A stretch of DNA of 64,000 nucleotides from Catellatospora sichuanensis (GTDB lineage Bacteria > Actinomycetota > Actinomycetes > Mycobacteriales > Micromonosporaceae), in the NCBI RefSeq assembly GCF_007483665.1, contig NZ_ML660188.1, positions 129,105-193,104 of the forward strand. Reading direction: 5' to 3'. The number at the start of each line of letters is the position of its first letter. Within the stretch, counting starts at the first letter, position 1. The notes beneath the pieces were generated by a model. That model was not told where the DNA came from. It did no database searches and saw only the letters and a list, made by a program, of their open reading frames with translations. Below are positions 33,135-42,018 of the stretch, in pieces. The position numbers and the translations under genes were made by a program.

Positions 33135-35621
33135 TCAGACGTGGATCTGGCGGGTGATCGTCGGGTCGGTGATCGCGGCGTCCCGAGCGAGCAGCATCGC
33201 CTTGCTGAGGATGACCGAGAGCACCCGGTCGCCGTCGAACGGCAGGAACACCCCGCCGGTGCCCGCCGCGGAGCTCTGGTTCGGCACGATGCACAGGTAC
33301 TGGTCGTTCGGGCTCATCAGGATGTTGCCCGAGCCCAGGTGGATGCGGTAGGTGCGCAGGTCGCCGCGTACCACCAGGAAACGGTCCTCGACCGTGGCCC
33401 GGTCGGCGATCGCCAGCCGGGGCACGATCCTGGCCAGCAGGTCGCGGCGGGTCTGCGCGGTGCCGGACAGGCCGCCGAAGCTGTACGAGTTCCAGTAGTC
33501 CTGGAACCGCCCCTCGGGACCGCCGTCCTGCCAGGTCGGGTCGTTGCCGACGCTGGCGACGCCGACGAACAGGTCCACGTCGCGCATGATCTCGCTGAAC
33601 ACCAGCGGAGGGATCTCGGCGAGCGGCAGCCCGTCGGCCGGCGGGTGCTGCCAGCCGTGGCTGTATCCGCCGCCGGAGGCGTGCGCCGTGTGCTCGCGGG
33701 CCCCGATGGCGTAGAAGCGCACCTGGTCGGTGACGATGCGCAGGTAGGCGCCGGTCTCGGTGGTGTCGTCGCCGCCGTAGCCGTCGCCGACGCCCTCCAC
33801 CCAGTACTCGGCCCGCAGGCCCCATTCGGGCAGGTCCCGGGTCGCGGGCGGGTACTCGTCGTCGACCATCAGCCGCAACTTGTTGCGCCAGCCGCGGGTC
33901 GCCGCGAGGGCGTGGAACTGGTGCTGGCGCAGCACGTGCGCGGCATACCGGTTGGAGTAGGTGCCGGTGTTCTCCTCCGCGGCGGTGAGCACGTACACCT
34001 CGCGGTGGGCCTGCTTGAAGGGCTGCACCACCTGGTCGCGCTCCAGGCGCTCACGCCAGGCGAGCACCTCCTCGACCGGACGGCCGATCGGATGCCACAA
34101 CCGCACCGCCGCGTCCGGGCCGGCCACCACCGGGGTGCCGTCCAGGCCGGTCAGGGCCTGCTCGGCCCATGCGCAGGCCTGGTCGTCGACCGTCCAGATC
34201 AAGCGGCGCGCGATCGTGCCCAGCAGCGGGTGGTCGAGGTGGCGTTCCCGCCAGGCCGCGAACCGCCAGACACGCTGGGCGAGGAACTGCCGGTCCAGGC
34301 GCTCGGCCTGGGCGGACAGCATCTTCTCGAGATCCTTGACGGCCGCCTTCAGCTCGCCGAGGTCCTCGGCGTGGTCGCGGCGCACCGAGGTGGGCGGCGA
34401 CTTCACGGGCCGCCCACCTGCACTGAACCAGGTGGTGCGCACCCCGGCCGCGCCGACGGTCGTCTCCGCGCGCACGTCGCCGAAGGCGTCGATCCGCCGG
34501 CCGACCTCCGTCAGCCCGTATGCGGGCACGGCCAGTTCCTCCACCTCGTCCCGGGTCAGGCCGAGCGCCGCCGCGCGCGCATCGAGGGCGGTGGTGAGCT
34601 CCTTGAGCGTGCCCTTGTAGGTGACCCGCGCGGACAGCCGGGCGAGCTGCGCCAGCGCGGCCTCGGACCCGCACCGCGCCAGCATCTGCACCGCCGTGTT
34701 GGCGATCTTCGGGTTGCGCGGGCCGATCCCGGCCGCCTTGCGCAGCGACGTCTCCACCAGCGCGCCCAGCAGCCGGGCGGTGTCGTCGTGCGCGGGCAGC
34801 AGGCCGATCAGCCAGACGAGCCCGCGCAACGTGATCGTGTTGTACGGGTCGTAGGCCTCGTTGACGTCCGGCTCGTAGCCGCCGCGCACGAGCCGCTGCG
34901 TGCGCGGGCGTCCGACCAGCGACAGCCAGCCGGTCAGCACCGTCCGGGCGGCCTCGTCACCGACCGCGGCCAGCAGCCGCCGACCGGGCTGCTCGAATTT
35001 CGAGGTCATCTTCGCGCTGGTGGCGGTCGCGGCATGAGCCACGACGGCGGCCCACGGCTCACCGAGTTCGGCAAGGTCTTCCAGCGCCCGGTCGGCCCAG
35101 GCCTCACCCGGGTTGAGCAGCGGCGCGTCGAGTCCGGACAGCATCTCGTCGAGCTTGGCCATGCCGTGATAGCTCATCTGGCTGGTACGGCGCATGGCCG
35201 CCACGTACGGCAGCGGCACCGGCCGCCCCAGTTCGACCAGTTTTCGGGCGTCGAGGAGGTTGACCGCGTCGTGGGTGCTCCACCGCGTGCCCGCGATGTG
35301 CAGCGCCAGCTCGATCCGGTCCACCTCGTCGGGCAGGTGCAGCGTGCGCCTCAGACGCGTGACGAGTTCGAGCAGGTTCTCGTTCACGCCCGCCCGGGTC
35401 TCCCCGCGCATGTACGCGATCAGGGCGAGCACCAGCTCGTGGCGGCCCGGCACGCTCATCGGCCGCAACACGTCCTCCGCGGACGGGTTGGCGAAGCCCC
35501 AGGCCCCGCTGTTGACCTCGACCATCTCGACGAGCCGGGCCACGATCCCGTCCACGCCACCGGTGTCGACGGCCGCCTGCAGTGCGGCGACCTGCCCCGG
35601 GTATTCAGCCAGCTGCGTCAT
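33135..35621 (-). CDS. DUF4132 large protein, partner of the Gly-Gly protein
   Basis: An 828-residue soluble protein. The first ~450 residues are helical repeats of the HEAT/armadillo sort (ALAQLARLSARVTYKGTLKELTTAL; LVWLIGLLPAHDDTARLLGALVETSLRKAAG). The rest is the DUF4132 domain, ending LGSGNILMSPNDQYLCIVP and SKAMLLARDAAITDPTITRQI, which is the strongly conserved family end. A cysteine in QYLCIVP is part of that conserved stretch. No known enzyme motif is seen. DUF4132 proteins (also in E. coli MolR/YehI relatives) have no settled function. Its ATG shares the A of the upstream stop (TGATG), so it is made together with the 128-residue protein. Confidence 0.85.
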   Translation of the reverse strand: MTQLAEYPGQVAALQAAVDTGGVDGIVARLVEMVEVNSGAWGFANPSAEDVLRPMSVPGRHELVLALIAYMRGETRAGVNENLLELVTRLRRTLHLPDEVDRIELALHIAGTRWSTHDAVNLLDARKLVELGRPVPLPYVAAMRRTSQMSYHGMAKLDEMLSGLDAPLLNPGEAWADRALEDLAELGEPWAAVVAHAATATSAKMTSKFEQPGRRLLAAVGDEAARTVLTGWLSLVGRPRTQRLVRGGYEPDVNEAYDPYNTITLRGLVWLIGLLPAHDDTARLLGALVETSLRKAAGIGPRNPKIANTAVQMLARCGSEAALAQLARLSARVTYKGTLKELTTALDARAAALGLTRDEVEELAVPAYGLTEVGRRIDAFGDVRAETTVGAAGVRTTWFSAGGRPVKSPPTSVRRDHAEDLGELKAAVKDLEKMLSAQAERLDRQFLAQRVWRFAAWRERHLDHPLLGTIARRLIWTVDDQACAWAEQALTGLDGTPVVAGPDAAVRLWHPIGRPVEEVLAWRERLERDQVVQPFKQAHREVYVLTAAEENTGTYSNRYAAHVLRQHQFHALAATRGWRNKLRLMVDDEYPPATRDLPEWGLRAEYWVEGVGDGYGGDDTTETGAYLRIVTDQVRFYAIGAREHTAHASGGGYSHGWQHPPADGLPLAEIPPLVFSEIMRDVDLFVGVASVGNDPTWQDGGPEGRFQDYWNSYSFGGLSGTAQTRRDLLARIVPRLAIADRATVEDRFLVVRGDLRTYRIHLGSGNILMSPNDQYLCIVPNQSSAAGTGGVFLPFDGDRVLSVILSKAMLLARDAAITDPTITRQIHV

Positions 35622-36007
35622 CAGCCACCGACCAGCGGCACGAGCTTCAGGAACGTGATCTCGACACCGCGGTGCAGTCGAAGGTCGGCTTCGAGGTCCT
35701 CGACCTGCCGGTCGTCGACGAGCACCACGAACCCGTTGCGGGAGAACGCGTCCACCGCGCGGCTGAACTGCTCCTCGGCATCGACCTGCCGGTGCTTGCT
35801 CATCCGGAACCCGCTGCGCGTGTGCTCGGTGCCGCCGGGCTGCACCAGGCCGCGGAAGTGGTCGCCGCCGGCCGCGTTGTGCTCGGCTACCTCCTGGAAC
35901 ACCCGGCGCCGGATGATCTCGCGCAGGGTCAGCTGCTGCTCGGAAATCTCCAACTGCCACGCTGTGCCGCGGTCGCCCGCGGTCGTCTCGTCGACAAAGG
36001 TCACCAT
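35621..36007 (-). CDS. Ubiquitin-like candidate ending in Gly-Gly, coupled to DUF4132
   Basis: A 128-residue protein. The start (VTFVDETTAG... WQLEISEQQLTLREIIRRRVFQEVAEHN) reads as strand-strand-helix. A variable middle follows, then GFVVLVDDRQVEDLEADL and GVEITFLKLVPLVGG at the very C-terminus. The order, the Q-x-E-D-L turn and the terminal Gly127-Gly128 match the beta-grasp fold of ubiquitin and ThiS/MoaD, whose C-terminal GG is activated for conjugation or sulfur transfer. This is judged by eye. ATG 36007 or 36013 starts it; it overlaps the DUF4132 ATG. No E1-like, E2-like or JAB gene is seen in the window. Confidence 0.7.
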   Translation of the reverse strand: MVTFVDETTAGDRGTAWQLEISEQQLTLREIIRRRVFQEVAEHNAAGGDHFRGLVQPGGTEHTRSGFRMSKHRQVDAEEQFSRAVDAFSRNGFVVLVDDRQVEDLEADLRLHRGVEITFLKLVPLVGG

Positions 36008-36216
36008 CGCCATGGCCGCGGAGTCTAGGGCGGTGCGCCGACATCCGCGCTCCCGCCACCGCTCGGACCTGTCCGACGGCGACCGGCCGAACGCGACGTC
36101 CGTGAGGTCTTGGCAGCGCATCGGCGGGCCCAAGTGGACCGGCTCCAGCCGTTCTCGGCACGTGTCGGGCGTTCAGGAGGAAACATCTGGAGCAGGGTGC
36201 GGCGGGAGGGGCGGCG

Positions 36217-36906
36217 ATGGCGGAGTCGGGCGGCGTCCCGTACCGGACGTCCCGCTCGCTGCGCCTGATCGTGCTGCTCACGATGGCCGCCGGGTTCCTC
36301 GACGCGTACACGTTCCTCGGCCGCGGCGGGGTGTTCGCGACCGCGCAGACCGGCAATGTGGTGCTGCTGGGCGTCCAGGCCGCGCAGGCGCAGTGGGCCG
36401 AGGCGCTGCGGCACGTGCCGCCGATCATCGCGTTCGTGGTCGGGGTCTGGGTGGCCGAAACCATCCGGCAGCCGCGGGTCGCCGTGGCACTGCGCAAACC
36501 GGCGCGGGCCGCGCTCGTGCTGGAGATCCTGGTGCTGGTGGTGGTCGGCGTGCTGCCCTCCGGTGTATCCGACGACCTGGTCGCCGTCATGATCGCCTTC
36601 GTGGCCTCGGTGCAGATCACGTCGTTCGGGCTGATCGGCAGGTGGTCGTTCAACACCACGGTCACCACGACCAACCTGCGCAACGCCGCCCAGGCCCTGT
36701 ACGGCGCGGCGGTGCGCCGTGACCGCGACGCGGCCGCGCAGGCCCGCAGCCTGTGGCCGGCGATCGTTTCGTTCGCTGTGGGCGCTCTGCTCGGCGGCCT
36801 GGTCACGGCACGCGTCGGCGATCGGGCGGTATGGGTGGCGACGGGGCTCCTGCTCGCCGGACTGGCGCTGTTCCTGGCCGACGACCGCCGACGCGGCATC
36901 GCCTGA
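36217..36906 (+). CDS. DUF1275 (YoaK) membrane protein
   Basis: A 229-residue protein with six to seven membrane helices. LTMAAGFLDAYTFLGRGGVFATAQTGNVVLLG is the DUF1275 signature (G-x-x-D-A ... F-A-x-x-Q-T-G-N). QITSFGLIGRWSFNTTVTTTNLRNAAQALY is its second conserved block. Function unknown. ATG 36217 has GGGAGGGG 6 bases upstream. A perfect AGGAGG followed six bases later by an in-frame CTG at 36187 offers a possible longer form. Confidence 0.9.
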   Translation: MAESGGVPYRTSRSLRLIVLLTMAAGFLDAYTFLGRGGVFATAQTGNVVLLGVQAAQAQWAEALRHVPPIIAFVVGVWVAETIRQPRVAVALRKPARAALVLEILVLVVVGVLPSGVSDDLVAVMIAFVASVQITSFGLIGRWSFNTTVTTTNLRNAAQALYGAAVRRDRDAAAQARSLWPAIVSFAVGALLGGLVTARVGDRAVWVATGLLLAGLALFLADDRRRGIA

Positions 36907-37040
36907 GGCGAAGGACACGGGTGGCCGTGGCCCGGCACCTGTCGGTCGACCCGAACCGCGTTCACCGCGGCTCCGGGTTCGGCCGGTGACCGGCGGCGTG
37001 CCTGCTTGCCGCAGCCTCGGGTGGCAACGAGACTCGCATC

Positions 37041-37934
37041 ATGATCACTGTAGTGGGCGTGCCGATCGACTGCGTCGGCGTGCCCGAGGCGGGCGACCCG
37101 CCGTTCGGGACCGAGCTGTCGCCCGGCGCCCTGCGCGCCGCCGGCCTCGTCGCGGCCGTGAGCGGCCGGGACGGCGGGGACCTGCCGGTACGCCTGGTCG
37201 GCAGGGTCCGCGACGCGCACACCGGCGTGATCGCCTGGCCGTCGGTACGCACCATGACCGACGTCGTACGCCGCCACGTGCGCCAACTGCTCACCGCCGG
37301 TCACCTGCCGTTGGTGGTCGGCGGCTGCTGCACCCTGCTGCCCGCCGTGCTCGCCGGAGCGCGGGACGCGCAGGGCGGCGTCGGGCTGGCGTACCTCGAC
37401 GGCCACCTTGACCTCTACGACGGACGCACCTCCCCCACCGGCGAACCGGCCGACATGCCGATCTCCGTGGTCACCGGGCACGGGCCGGTGGACTGGGTGG
37501 AACTGGTCGGCGGTCGCCTGGTCACGCCGGACCGGCTGCGGCTGCTCGGGCCGCGCGACCGTGCCGAGGCGATCGAGTACGGCTCGGTGCTGCCCGAACA
37601 GCTCGGCTACCGGCCCGAGTCCACCCCCGACGACCTGCAGCACCAGGGCATGGCCGAGGCGGGTGGGTCCGCCCGCGACGCACTGGCCCGAGGCGGCTCC
37701 TACTGGGTCCACCTGGACGTCGACGTCCTCGACCAGCAGGCCTTCCCCGCCACCGACTACCTGATGCCGGGCGGCCTGCGGCTGGCCGAACTGCGGGAGT
37801 TGATGCGCCCGCTGACCGCCTCCGAGGCCCTGGCCGGAGTCTCGGTCGGCTGCTACAACGCCACGAAGGACCCCGACGGCTCCTGCGCGACCGCGCTGGT
37901 CGACCTGTTCGGCGACCTCCTGCGGCCGCGCTGA
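37041..37934 (+). CDS. Arginase/ureohydrolase-fold protein with altered metal site
   Basis: A 297-residue protein of the arginase/agmatinase fold. Two metal motifs are present: YLDGHLDLYD (Asp120, His122, Asp124) and HLDVDVLD. The first motif, normally GGDHS, reads GGCCT here (Cys96, Cys97), so the usual first histidine ligand is a cysteine. Some actinobacterial members have GGDC at this place. Real arginase activity is uncertain; it may hydrolyse another guanidino compound or bind one metal. The C-terminal E-x-x-x-x-V-S-V-G-C-Y-N block is typical of the fold. Confidence 0.82.
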   Translation: MITVVGVPIDCVGVPEAGDPPFGTELSPGALRAAGLVAAVSGRDGGDLPVRLVGRVRDAHTGVIAWPSVRTMTDVVRRHVRQLLTAGHLPLVVGGCCTLLPAVLAGARDAQGGVGLAYLDGHLDLYDGRTSPTGEPADMPISVVTGHGPVDWVELVGGRLVTPDRLRLLGPRDRAEAIEYGSVLPEQLGYRPESTPDDLQHQGMAEAGGSARDALARGGSYWVHLDVDVLDQQAFPATDYLMPGGLRLAELRELMRPLTASEALAGVSVGCYNATKDPDGSCATALVDLFGDLLRPR

Positions 37935-37944
37935 CGCCATCGAG

Positions 37945-37962
37945 GCCCCGGCGGCCCGGGGC
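37945..37962. terminator. Short GC hairpin between convergent genes
   Basis: GCCCCGG (37945-37951) pairs with CCGGGGC (37956-37962) around a four-base loop, in the 35-base gap between the arginase-like and SDR genes. Confidence 0.5.
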
Positions 37963-37969
37963 GGCGGGC

Positions 37970-39448
37970 TCAGGCTCGCTCGGCGGCGCGGGCGATGTTG
38001 CGGGCCATGTCGCCGAAGATCATCGAGTGCAGCGGGGCGATGGCCCGCCAGTAGAGGTGCCCGGCCAGGCCGCGGGGCACGAAGACGCTGCGCTGGGAGT
38101 ACCGGCTGCCCCGCGGGTCGTCGTCGACCCGCATCTCCAGCCAGGCGCGGCCCGGCAGCTGCATCTCGGCCCGCAGCCGCAGCAGCCGTCCCGGCTCGAC
38201 CTCCTCGACCCGCCAGAAGTCGACCGTCTCCCCGGCGCGCAGCACGGCGGGATCGCGGCGTCCGCGGCGCAGGCCGATACCGCCGAAGGCCTTGTCGAGC
38301 AGGCCGCGCGCGGTCCAGGCCAGGTCGGATGAGTACCAGCCGTTGTCCCCGCCGACACCGGAGACGACCTCCCACAGCGCTGACGGCGGTGCCTTGACCC
38401 GCTCGGTGTGCTCGTCGACGTAGAGGGTGCCGCCGGACCAGTCCGGGTCAGTGGGCAGCGGCTCGGCCGGGGCCCGCGTCCATGACGCGGTCGACCAGTG
38501 GGTCTGCACCTCCGCGTCGCGGATCCGCAGCAGCGCCAGCCGGACCGCCTCGTCGAACGGCTTCAGGCCGCCCGTCGGGTCGGTGACATACCGGGTGATG
38601 TCGTGCTCATGGCAGACCGCCTCGTGGATCAGGCTCTCCACCAGCGGGGTCGCGATCGCGCCCGGGACCGGGGTCACCAGACCCACCCACAGCGAGGACA
38701 GCCACGGCGACAGCGGGGGAACCGGGACGACGACCCGGCGGTTGAGCCCGGCCACCCGGGCGTAGCGGCTCATCATCTCCCGGTACGTGAGCACGTCCGG
38801 GCCGCCGATGTCGAAGGAGCGGTTCACGTCGCCGGGCACGCTCGCCCAGCCGACCAGGTAGTGCAGCACGTCGCGGACCGCGATGGGCTGGATGCGGTTG
38901 CCGACCCAGCGCGGCGTCACCATGACCGGCAGCCGCTCGGTCAGGTGCCGCAGCATCTCGAAGGACGCCGATCCGGAGCCGATGATCACCGCGGCCCGCA
39001 GGGTGACCGTCGGCACGCCCGACGTGGTGAGAATTCGAGCGACCTCGTCGCGGGAGCGCAGGTGCGCCGATGCCCCGGCGATCTTCTCCGGGGCGGGGCC
39101 GCCGAGGTAGACGATCCGCCGCACGCCCTCCTGCTTGGCCGCGTCGGCGAAGGTCCGGGCGGCACGCCGGTCGATGTCCTCGAACCCGGGCGAGCCGAGC
39201 GAGTGGACCAGGTAGTACGCCACCTCGATGCCGCGCAGGGCCCGCCGGGTCGAGGCGTGATCGAGGACGTCCGCCTCGACGATCTCGGCCTGGGCGGCCC
39301 AGGGCACGTCGCGCAGCCGGGCCGCCGACCGGGTCAGGCAGCGGACCCGGTGTCCCGCCTCGATGAGCCGCGGGGCGAGCCGTCCGCCGATGTACCCGGT
39401 CGCCCCGGTGACCAGCACCCGCCGGCCGTCACCGGCCCGCCCGACCAT
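37970..39448 (-). CDS. NAD(P)-binding SDR protein fused to an SRPBCC domain (DUF2867)
   Basis: A 492-residue fusion. Residues 1-300 are an atypical short-chain dehydrogenase: VLVTGATGYIGGRLAPRL binds NAD(P), then AYYLVHSLG, VYLGGPAP and VTLRAAVIIGSGSASFEMLRHL, as in complex I NDUFA9-like and NmrA proteins. Residues ~345-492 are an SRPBCC ligand-binding barrel (VKAPPSALWEVVSGVGGDNGWYSSDLAW; FWRVEEVEPGRLLRLRAEMQLPG). The fusion is common in actinobacteria; substrate unknown. It is a single gene convergent with the arginase-like gene. Confidence 0.88.
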   Translation of the reverse strand: MVGRAGDGRRVLVTGATGYIGGRLAPRLIEAGHRVRCLTRSAARLRDVPWAAQAEIVEADVLDHASTRRALRGIEVAYYLVHSLGSPGFEDIDRRAARTFADAAKQEGVRRIVYLGGPAPEKIAGASAHLRSRDEVARILTTSGVPTVTLRAAVIIGSGSASFEMLRHLTERLPVMVTPRWVGNRIQPIAVRDVLHYLVGWASVPGDVNRSFDIGGPDVLTYREMMSRYARVAGLNRRVVVPVPPLSPWLSSLWVGLVTPVPGAIATPLVESLIHEAVCHEHDITRYVTDPTGGLKPFDEAVRLALLRIRDAEVQTHWSTASWTRAPAEPLPTDPDWSGGTLYVDEHTERVKAPPSALWEVVSGVGGDNGWYSSDLAWTARGLLDKAFGGIGLRRGRRDPAVLRAGETVDFWRVEEVEPGRLLRLRAEMQLPGRAWLEMRVDDDPRGSRYSQRSVFVPRGLAGHLYWRAIAPLHSMIFGDMARNIARAAERA

Positions 39449-39671
39449 GAGCCCAGCCTAGGCCCGGCGGGGCGGTGCGCAGGCCCGATTCAGCCGTGCC
39501 GCACGATGCTCCCGACGAGGTCGACCTCGATGCCCGCGGCGTAGACGCACTAATCGGCTATATCGGACCGCTGATCTCGATACTCTCGCGGAGGACGACG
39601 CGAGCCCAGATCGCGGCGATCGGCCACCGGCGTTCGTCCGCTTGACGGCGTCCCCCGCGACAGGAGCGCAC

Positions 39672-39974
39672 ATGGTCACCGTAGGCCTCTTGGCGACACT
39701 GCACGCCGCCCCCGGCATGGCCGACGAGGTGGCCACGTTCCTCACCGGTGGTCTGCCGCTGGTCCAGGCGGAGCAGGGCACCGTGGCATGGTTCTGCTTC
39801 CGCATCGACGAGTCGACGTTCGGCCTGTTCGACGCGTTCGGCGACGAGGCCGCGATGCAGGCCCACCTCGACGGTGACCTCGCCGGCGCGCTGATGGGCC
39901 ACGCGGGCCAACTGCTCAGCAAGCCGCCGGAGATCCGCCGGGTCGAGCTGCTGGCCGCCAAGCTGCCCGACTGA
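39672..39974 (+). CDS. ABM-domain monooxygenase-like protein
   Basis: A 100-residue antibiotic-biosynthesis-monooxygenase domain: VTVGLLATLHAAPGMADEVATFL, then GTVAWFCFRIDESTFGLFDAFGDEAAMQAHLDG, then ELLAAKLPD. The dimeric ferredoxin-like fold includes quinol monooxygenases and stress proteins. CAGGAG lies 6 bases before ATG 39672. The 223-base gap before it is shared with the divergent SDR gene; it contains possible -10 hexamers but no second gene I can support. Confidence 0.85.
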   Translation: MVTVGLLATLHAAPGMADEVATFLTGGLPLVQAEQGTVAWFCFRIDESTFGLFDAFGDEAAMQAHLDGDLAGALMGHAGQLLSKPPEIRRVELLAAKLPD

Positions 39975-39987
39975 GTTCCGCCGAAGT

Positions 39988-40629
39988 TCAGGAGCGCAGG
40001 TATGCGAGCACCGCAAGCACGCGGCGGTGCTGGTCGGCGTCGGGGGCCAGGTCGAGCTTGGCGAAGATGTTGCCGATGTGCTTCTCCACGGCCCCGTCGC
40101 CGATGACCAGCGCGCGGCCGATGGCGGTGTTCGAACAGCCCTGCGCCATCAGTTCCAGCACCTCGCGCTCGCGCGGGGTCAGGGTCTGCACCGGATCCCT
40201 CCTGCCACGCATCATCAGCTGGGCGATGACCTGCGGGTCGAGCACCGTCGCACCGGATCCGACCCGGTCCAGCGCGTCCAGAAAGCCGTCGACGTCGACC
40301 ACCGCGTCCTTGAGCAGGTAACCGACGCCGCCGCGGCCGTCGGCGAGCAGCTCGTCGGCGTACGCCAGCTCCACGTACTGCGACAGCACCAGCACCCGGG
40401 TGCCCGGGACCGACCGGCGGGCCTGCACCGCGGCGCGCAGGCCCTCGTCGGTGTGGCTGGGCGGCATGCGCACGTCGACGACCGCGACATCAGGGGTCTG
40501 CGCGGCGATGGCGGCGACCAGGGCCGGCCCGTCGCCCACCGCGGCGACGACCTCGTGACCGGCCTCGATCAGCAGCCGGACGATGCCCTCGCGCAGCAGC
40601 ACGCTGTCCTCGGCGACGACGACGCGCAT
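39988..40629 (-). CDS. NarL/LuxR-type response regulator
   Basis: A 213-residue response regulator. The receiver domain has acidic residues in VVAEDSVLL, the phosphorylation site Asp52 in VAVVDVRMPP, and the lysine in YLLKDAV. The LuxR helix-turn-helix is LTPREREVLELMAQGCSNTAIGRALVIGDGAVEKHIGNIFAKL (about 145-190). It lies 4 bases after the histidine kinase gene and should be its partner. Confidence 0.94.
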   Translation of the reverse strand: MRVVVAEDSVLLREGIVRLLIEAGHEVVAAVGDGPALVAAIAAQTPDVAVVDVRMPPSHTDEGLRAAVQARRSVPGTRVLVLSQYVELAYADELLADGRGGVGYLLKDAVVDVDGFLDALDRVGSGATVLDPQVIAQLMMRGRRDPVQTLTPREREVLELMAQGCSNTAIGRALVIGDGAVEKHIGNIFAKLDLAPDADQHRRVLAVLAYLRS

Positions 40630-40633
40630 CGGC

Positions 40634-41893
40634 TCACGCCACCGGCACGGTCGACGGCGCCTGCGCGACCAGGATCGTGGGCCCGCCCGCCGGGGAGTCC
40701 ACGGCGAAGTCCCCGTCGACCGCGCGCAGCCGGTCGGCCAGCCCGGCCAGGCCGTGGCCCTTGGCCAGGTGCGCGCCGCCCGCGCCGTCGTCGCTCACCA
40801 TCAGGTACACGCGACCATCCTGCTCGGTCACCTCGATCCGGGCGGAGGCGGCCCCGCTGTGCTTGGCGATGTTGGACAGCGCCTCGGCCGCGGCGAAGTA
40901 CAGGGCGTTCTCGGCCGCCGCGGGCAGCCTGCCCTCGACGGCCAGGTCCAGCGTCACCGGCACCGTCGAGCGTTCGGCCAGCGAGGTCAGCGCGGCGGCC
41001 AGGCCCCGGTCGGCCAGGATCGGCGGCGCGATGCCCCGCGACAGCGCCCGCAGCTCGTCCAGGGTCTCCTTGGCCTGCCCGAGCGCGCCGTCGATGGTGT
41101 CCCCGGCGGCGTCCGGGTCGTCGGCGAGCTGGCGGCGGGCCCGGGACAGCTCCATGGCCAGCCGGATCAGCCGCTGCTGCGGGCCGTCGTGGATGTCGCG
41201 CTCCAGCTTGCGCAGGGCCACCGCCTCCGCCGACACCGCCGCGGCACGGCCCTCGGTCAGGTCGGAGATGCGCCCCTGCAACTGGGCCAGCCGGGTCAGC
41301 AGCATCGAGGCGAAGCCGGCGTGCAGCGCCGCCACGCCGCGCTGCACGCCGTACACGGTGAGCAGGGCGAACACGCCGACGAGGGTGTTGAACACGGTCC
41401 GGGTGGACTCGTTGTCCGCGCCGAGCAGCTTCTCGATCACGATGTTCTGGCCGTCGGTCTCCGGGACGAACCGGCCCCAGATCCAGTACGTCAGCCCGCC
41501 GAGCACCATCGCCCACCAGGTCACGGTGAACACGAACGCGATGATCGCCACCGGCAGGTTGAGGATGCCGTGGAGCAGGTCGAGCCAGCTCTGGCCCTGG
41601 CGCAGCGGGTTGGTCATCCGGCGGATCCAGCCGGCGCCCTCGGGTGCGGCCTGGTAGCGCGGGCGGGGCACCGGGCGGCCGTACAGCTTCTGCAGGCGCA
41701 GCCGCTCGATGTCGGCGAAACCGCGGGCGACCAGGAGCGCGGCGGCGAGCACGGCCACCCCGATGAAGAAGGTCACCAGGGTGCCGACGCCCGCGGCGAA
41801 CAGCGCCACGCACAGCGCGAAGGAGGCCACCGCGAGCGGCAGACCCAGCAGGTTGTACGCGGCGTCGAGCCCGAGGCGGCGAAGGATCGTCAT
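40634..41893 (-). CDS. Sensor histidine kinase (HisKA_3 type)
   Basis: A 419-residue membrane kinase. Four helices in two pairs surround a short external loop (LPLAVASFALCVALFAAGVGTLVTFF; VAIIAFVFTVTWWAMVLGGLTYWIW). Phosphoacceptor His235 is in LERDIHDGPQQRLIRLAMEL. The ATPase part has ENALYFAAAEALSNIAKHSGA (N box), VSDDGAGG (G1) and GHGLAGLADRL (G2). It resembles kinases sensing envelope state in actinobacteria. ATG 41893 was chosen because earlier in-frame residues are not membrane-like. Confidence 0.93.
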   Translation of the reverse strand: MTILRRLGLDAAYNLLGLPLAVASFALCVALFAAGVGTLVTFFIGVAVLAAALLVARGFADIERLRLQKLYGRPVPRPRYQAAPEGAGWIRRMTNPLRQGQSWLDLLHGILNLPVAIIAFVFTVTWWAMVLGGLTYWIWGRFVPETDGQNIVIEKLLGADNESTRTVFNTLVGVFALLTVYGVQRGVAALHAGFASMLLTRLAQLQGRISDLTEGRAAAVSAEAVALRKLERDIHDGPQQRLIRLAMELSRARRQLADDPDAAGDTIDGALGQAKETLDELRALSRGIAPPILADRGLAAALTSLAERSTVPVTLDLAVEGRLPAAAENALYFAAAEALSNIAKHSGAASARIEVTEQDGRVYLMVSDDGAGGAHLAKGHGLAGLADRLRAVDGDFAVDSPAGGPTILVAQAPSTVPVA

Positions 41894-42018
41894 GCCGCAG
41901 ACGTTATGCGTCCGGCCGGCCCGTTCCCATCCCGCTGCCCGCCGACGTGATGGTGGGGACAGCCCTACCGTCACGCCCGGACCGGTCCGATGTCAGCGGC
42001 GGGACGTAGGCTGCCGCC

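Noticed and set aside
33135-38375. A continuous open frame of 1746 codons on the minus strand
   Set aside because: It is open only because of high GC. The real DUF4132 gene begins at ATG 35621; upstream residues are low-complexity and overlap the real genes at 35621-36007, 36217-36906 and 37041-37934 in other frames.
39490-39552. Minus-strand frame VYAAGIEVDLVGSIVRHG before a stop, like a protein end
   Set aside because: Only about 20 residues between two stop codons, with no family match I can name and no start; too short to call a remnant.
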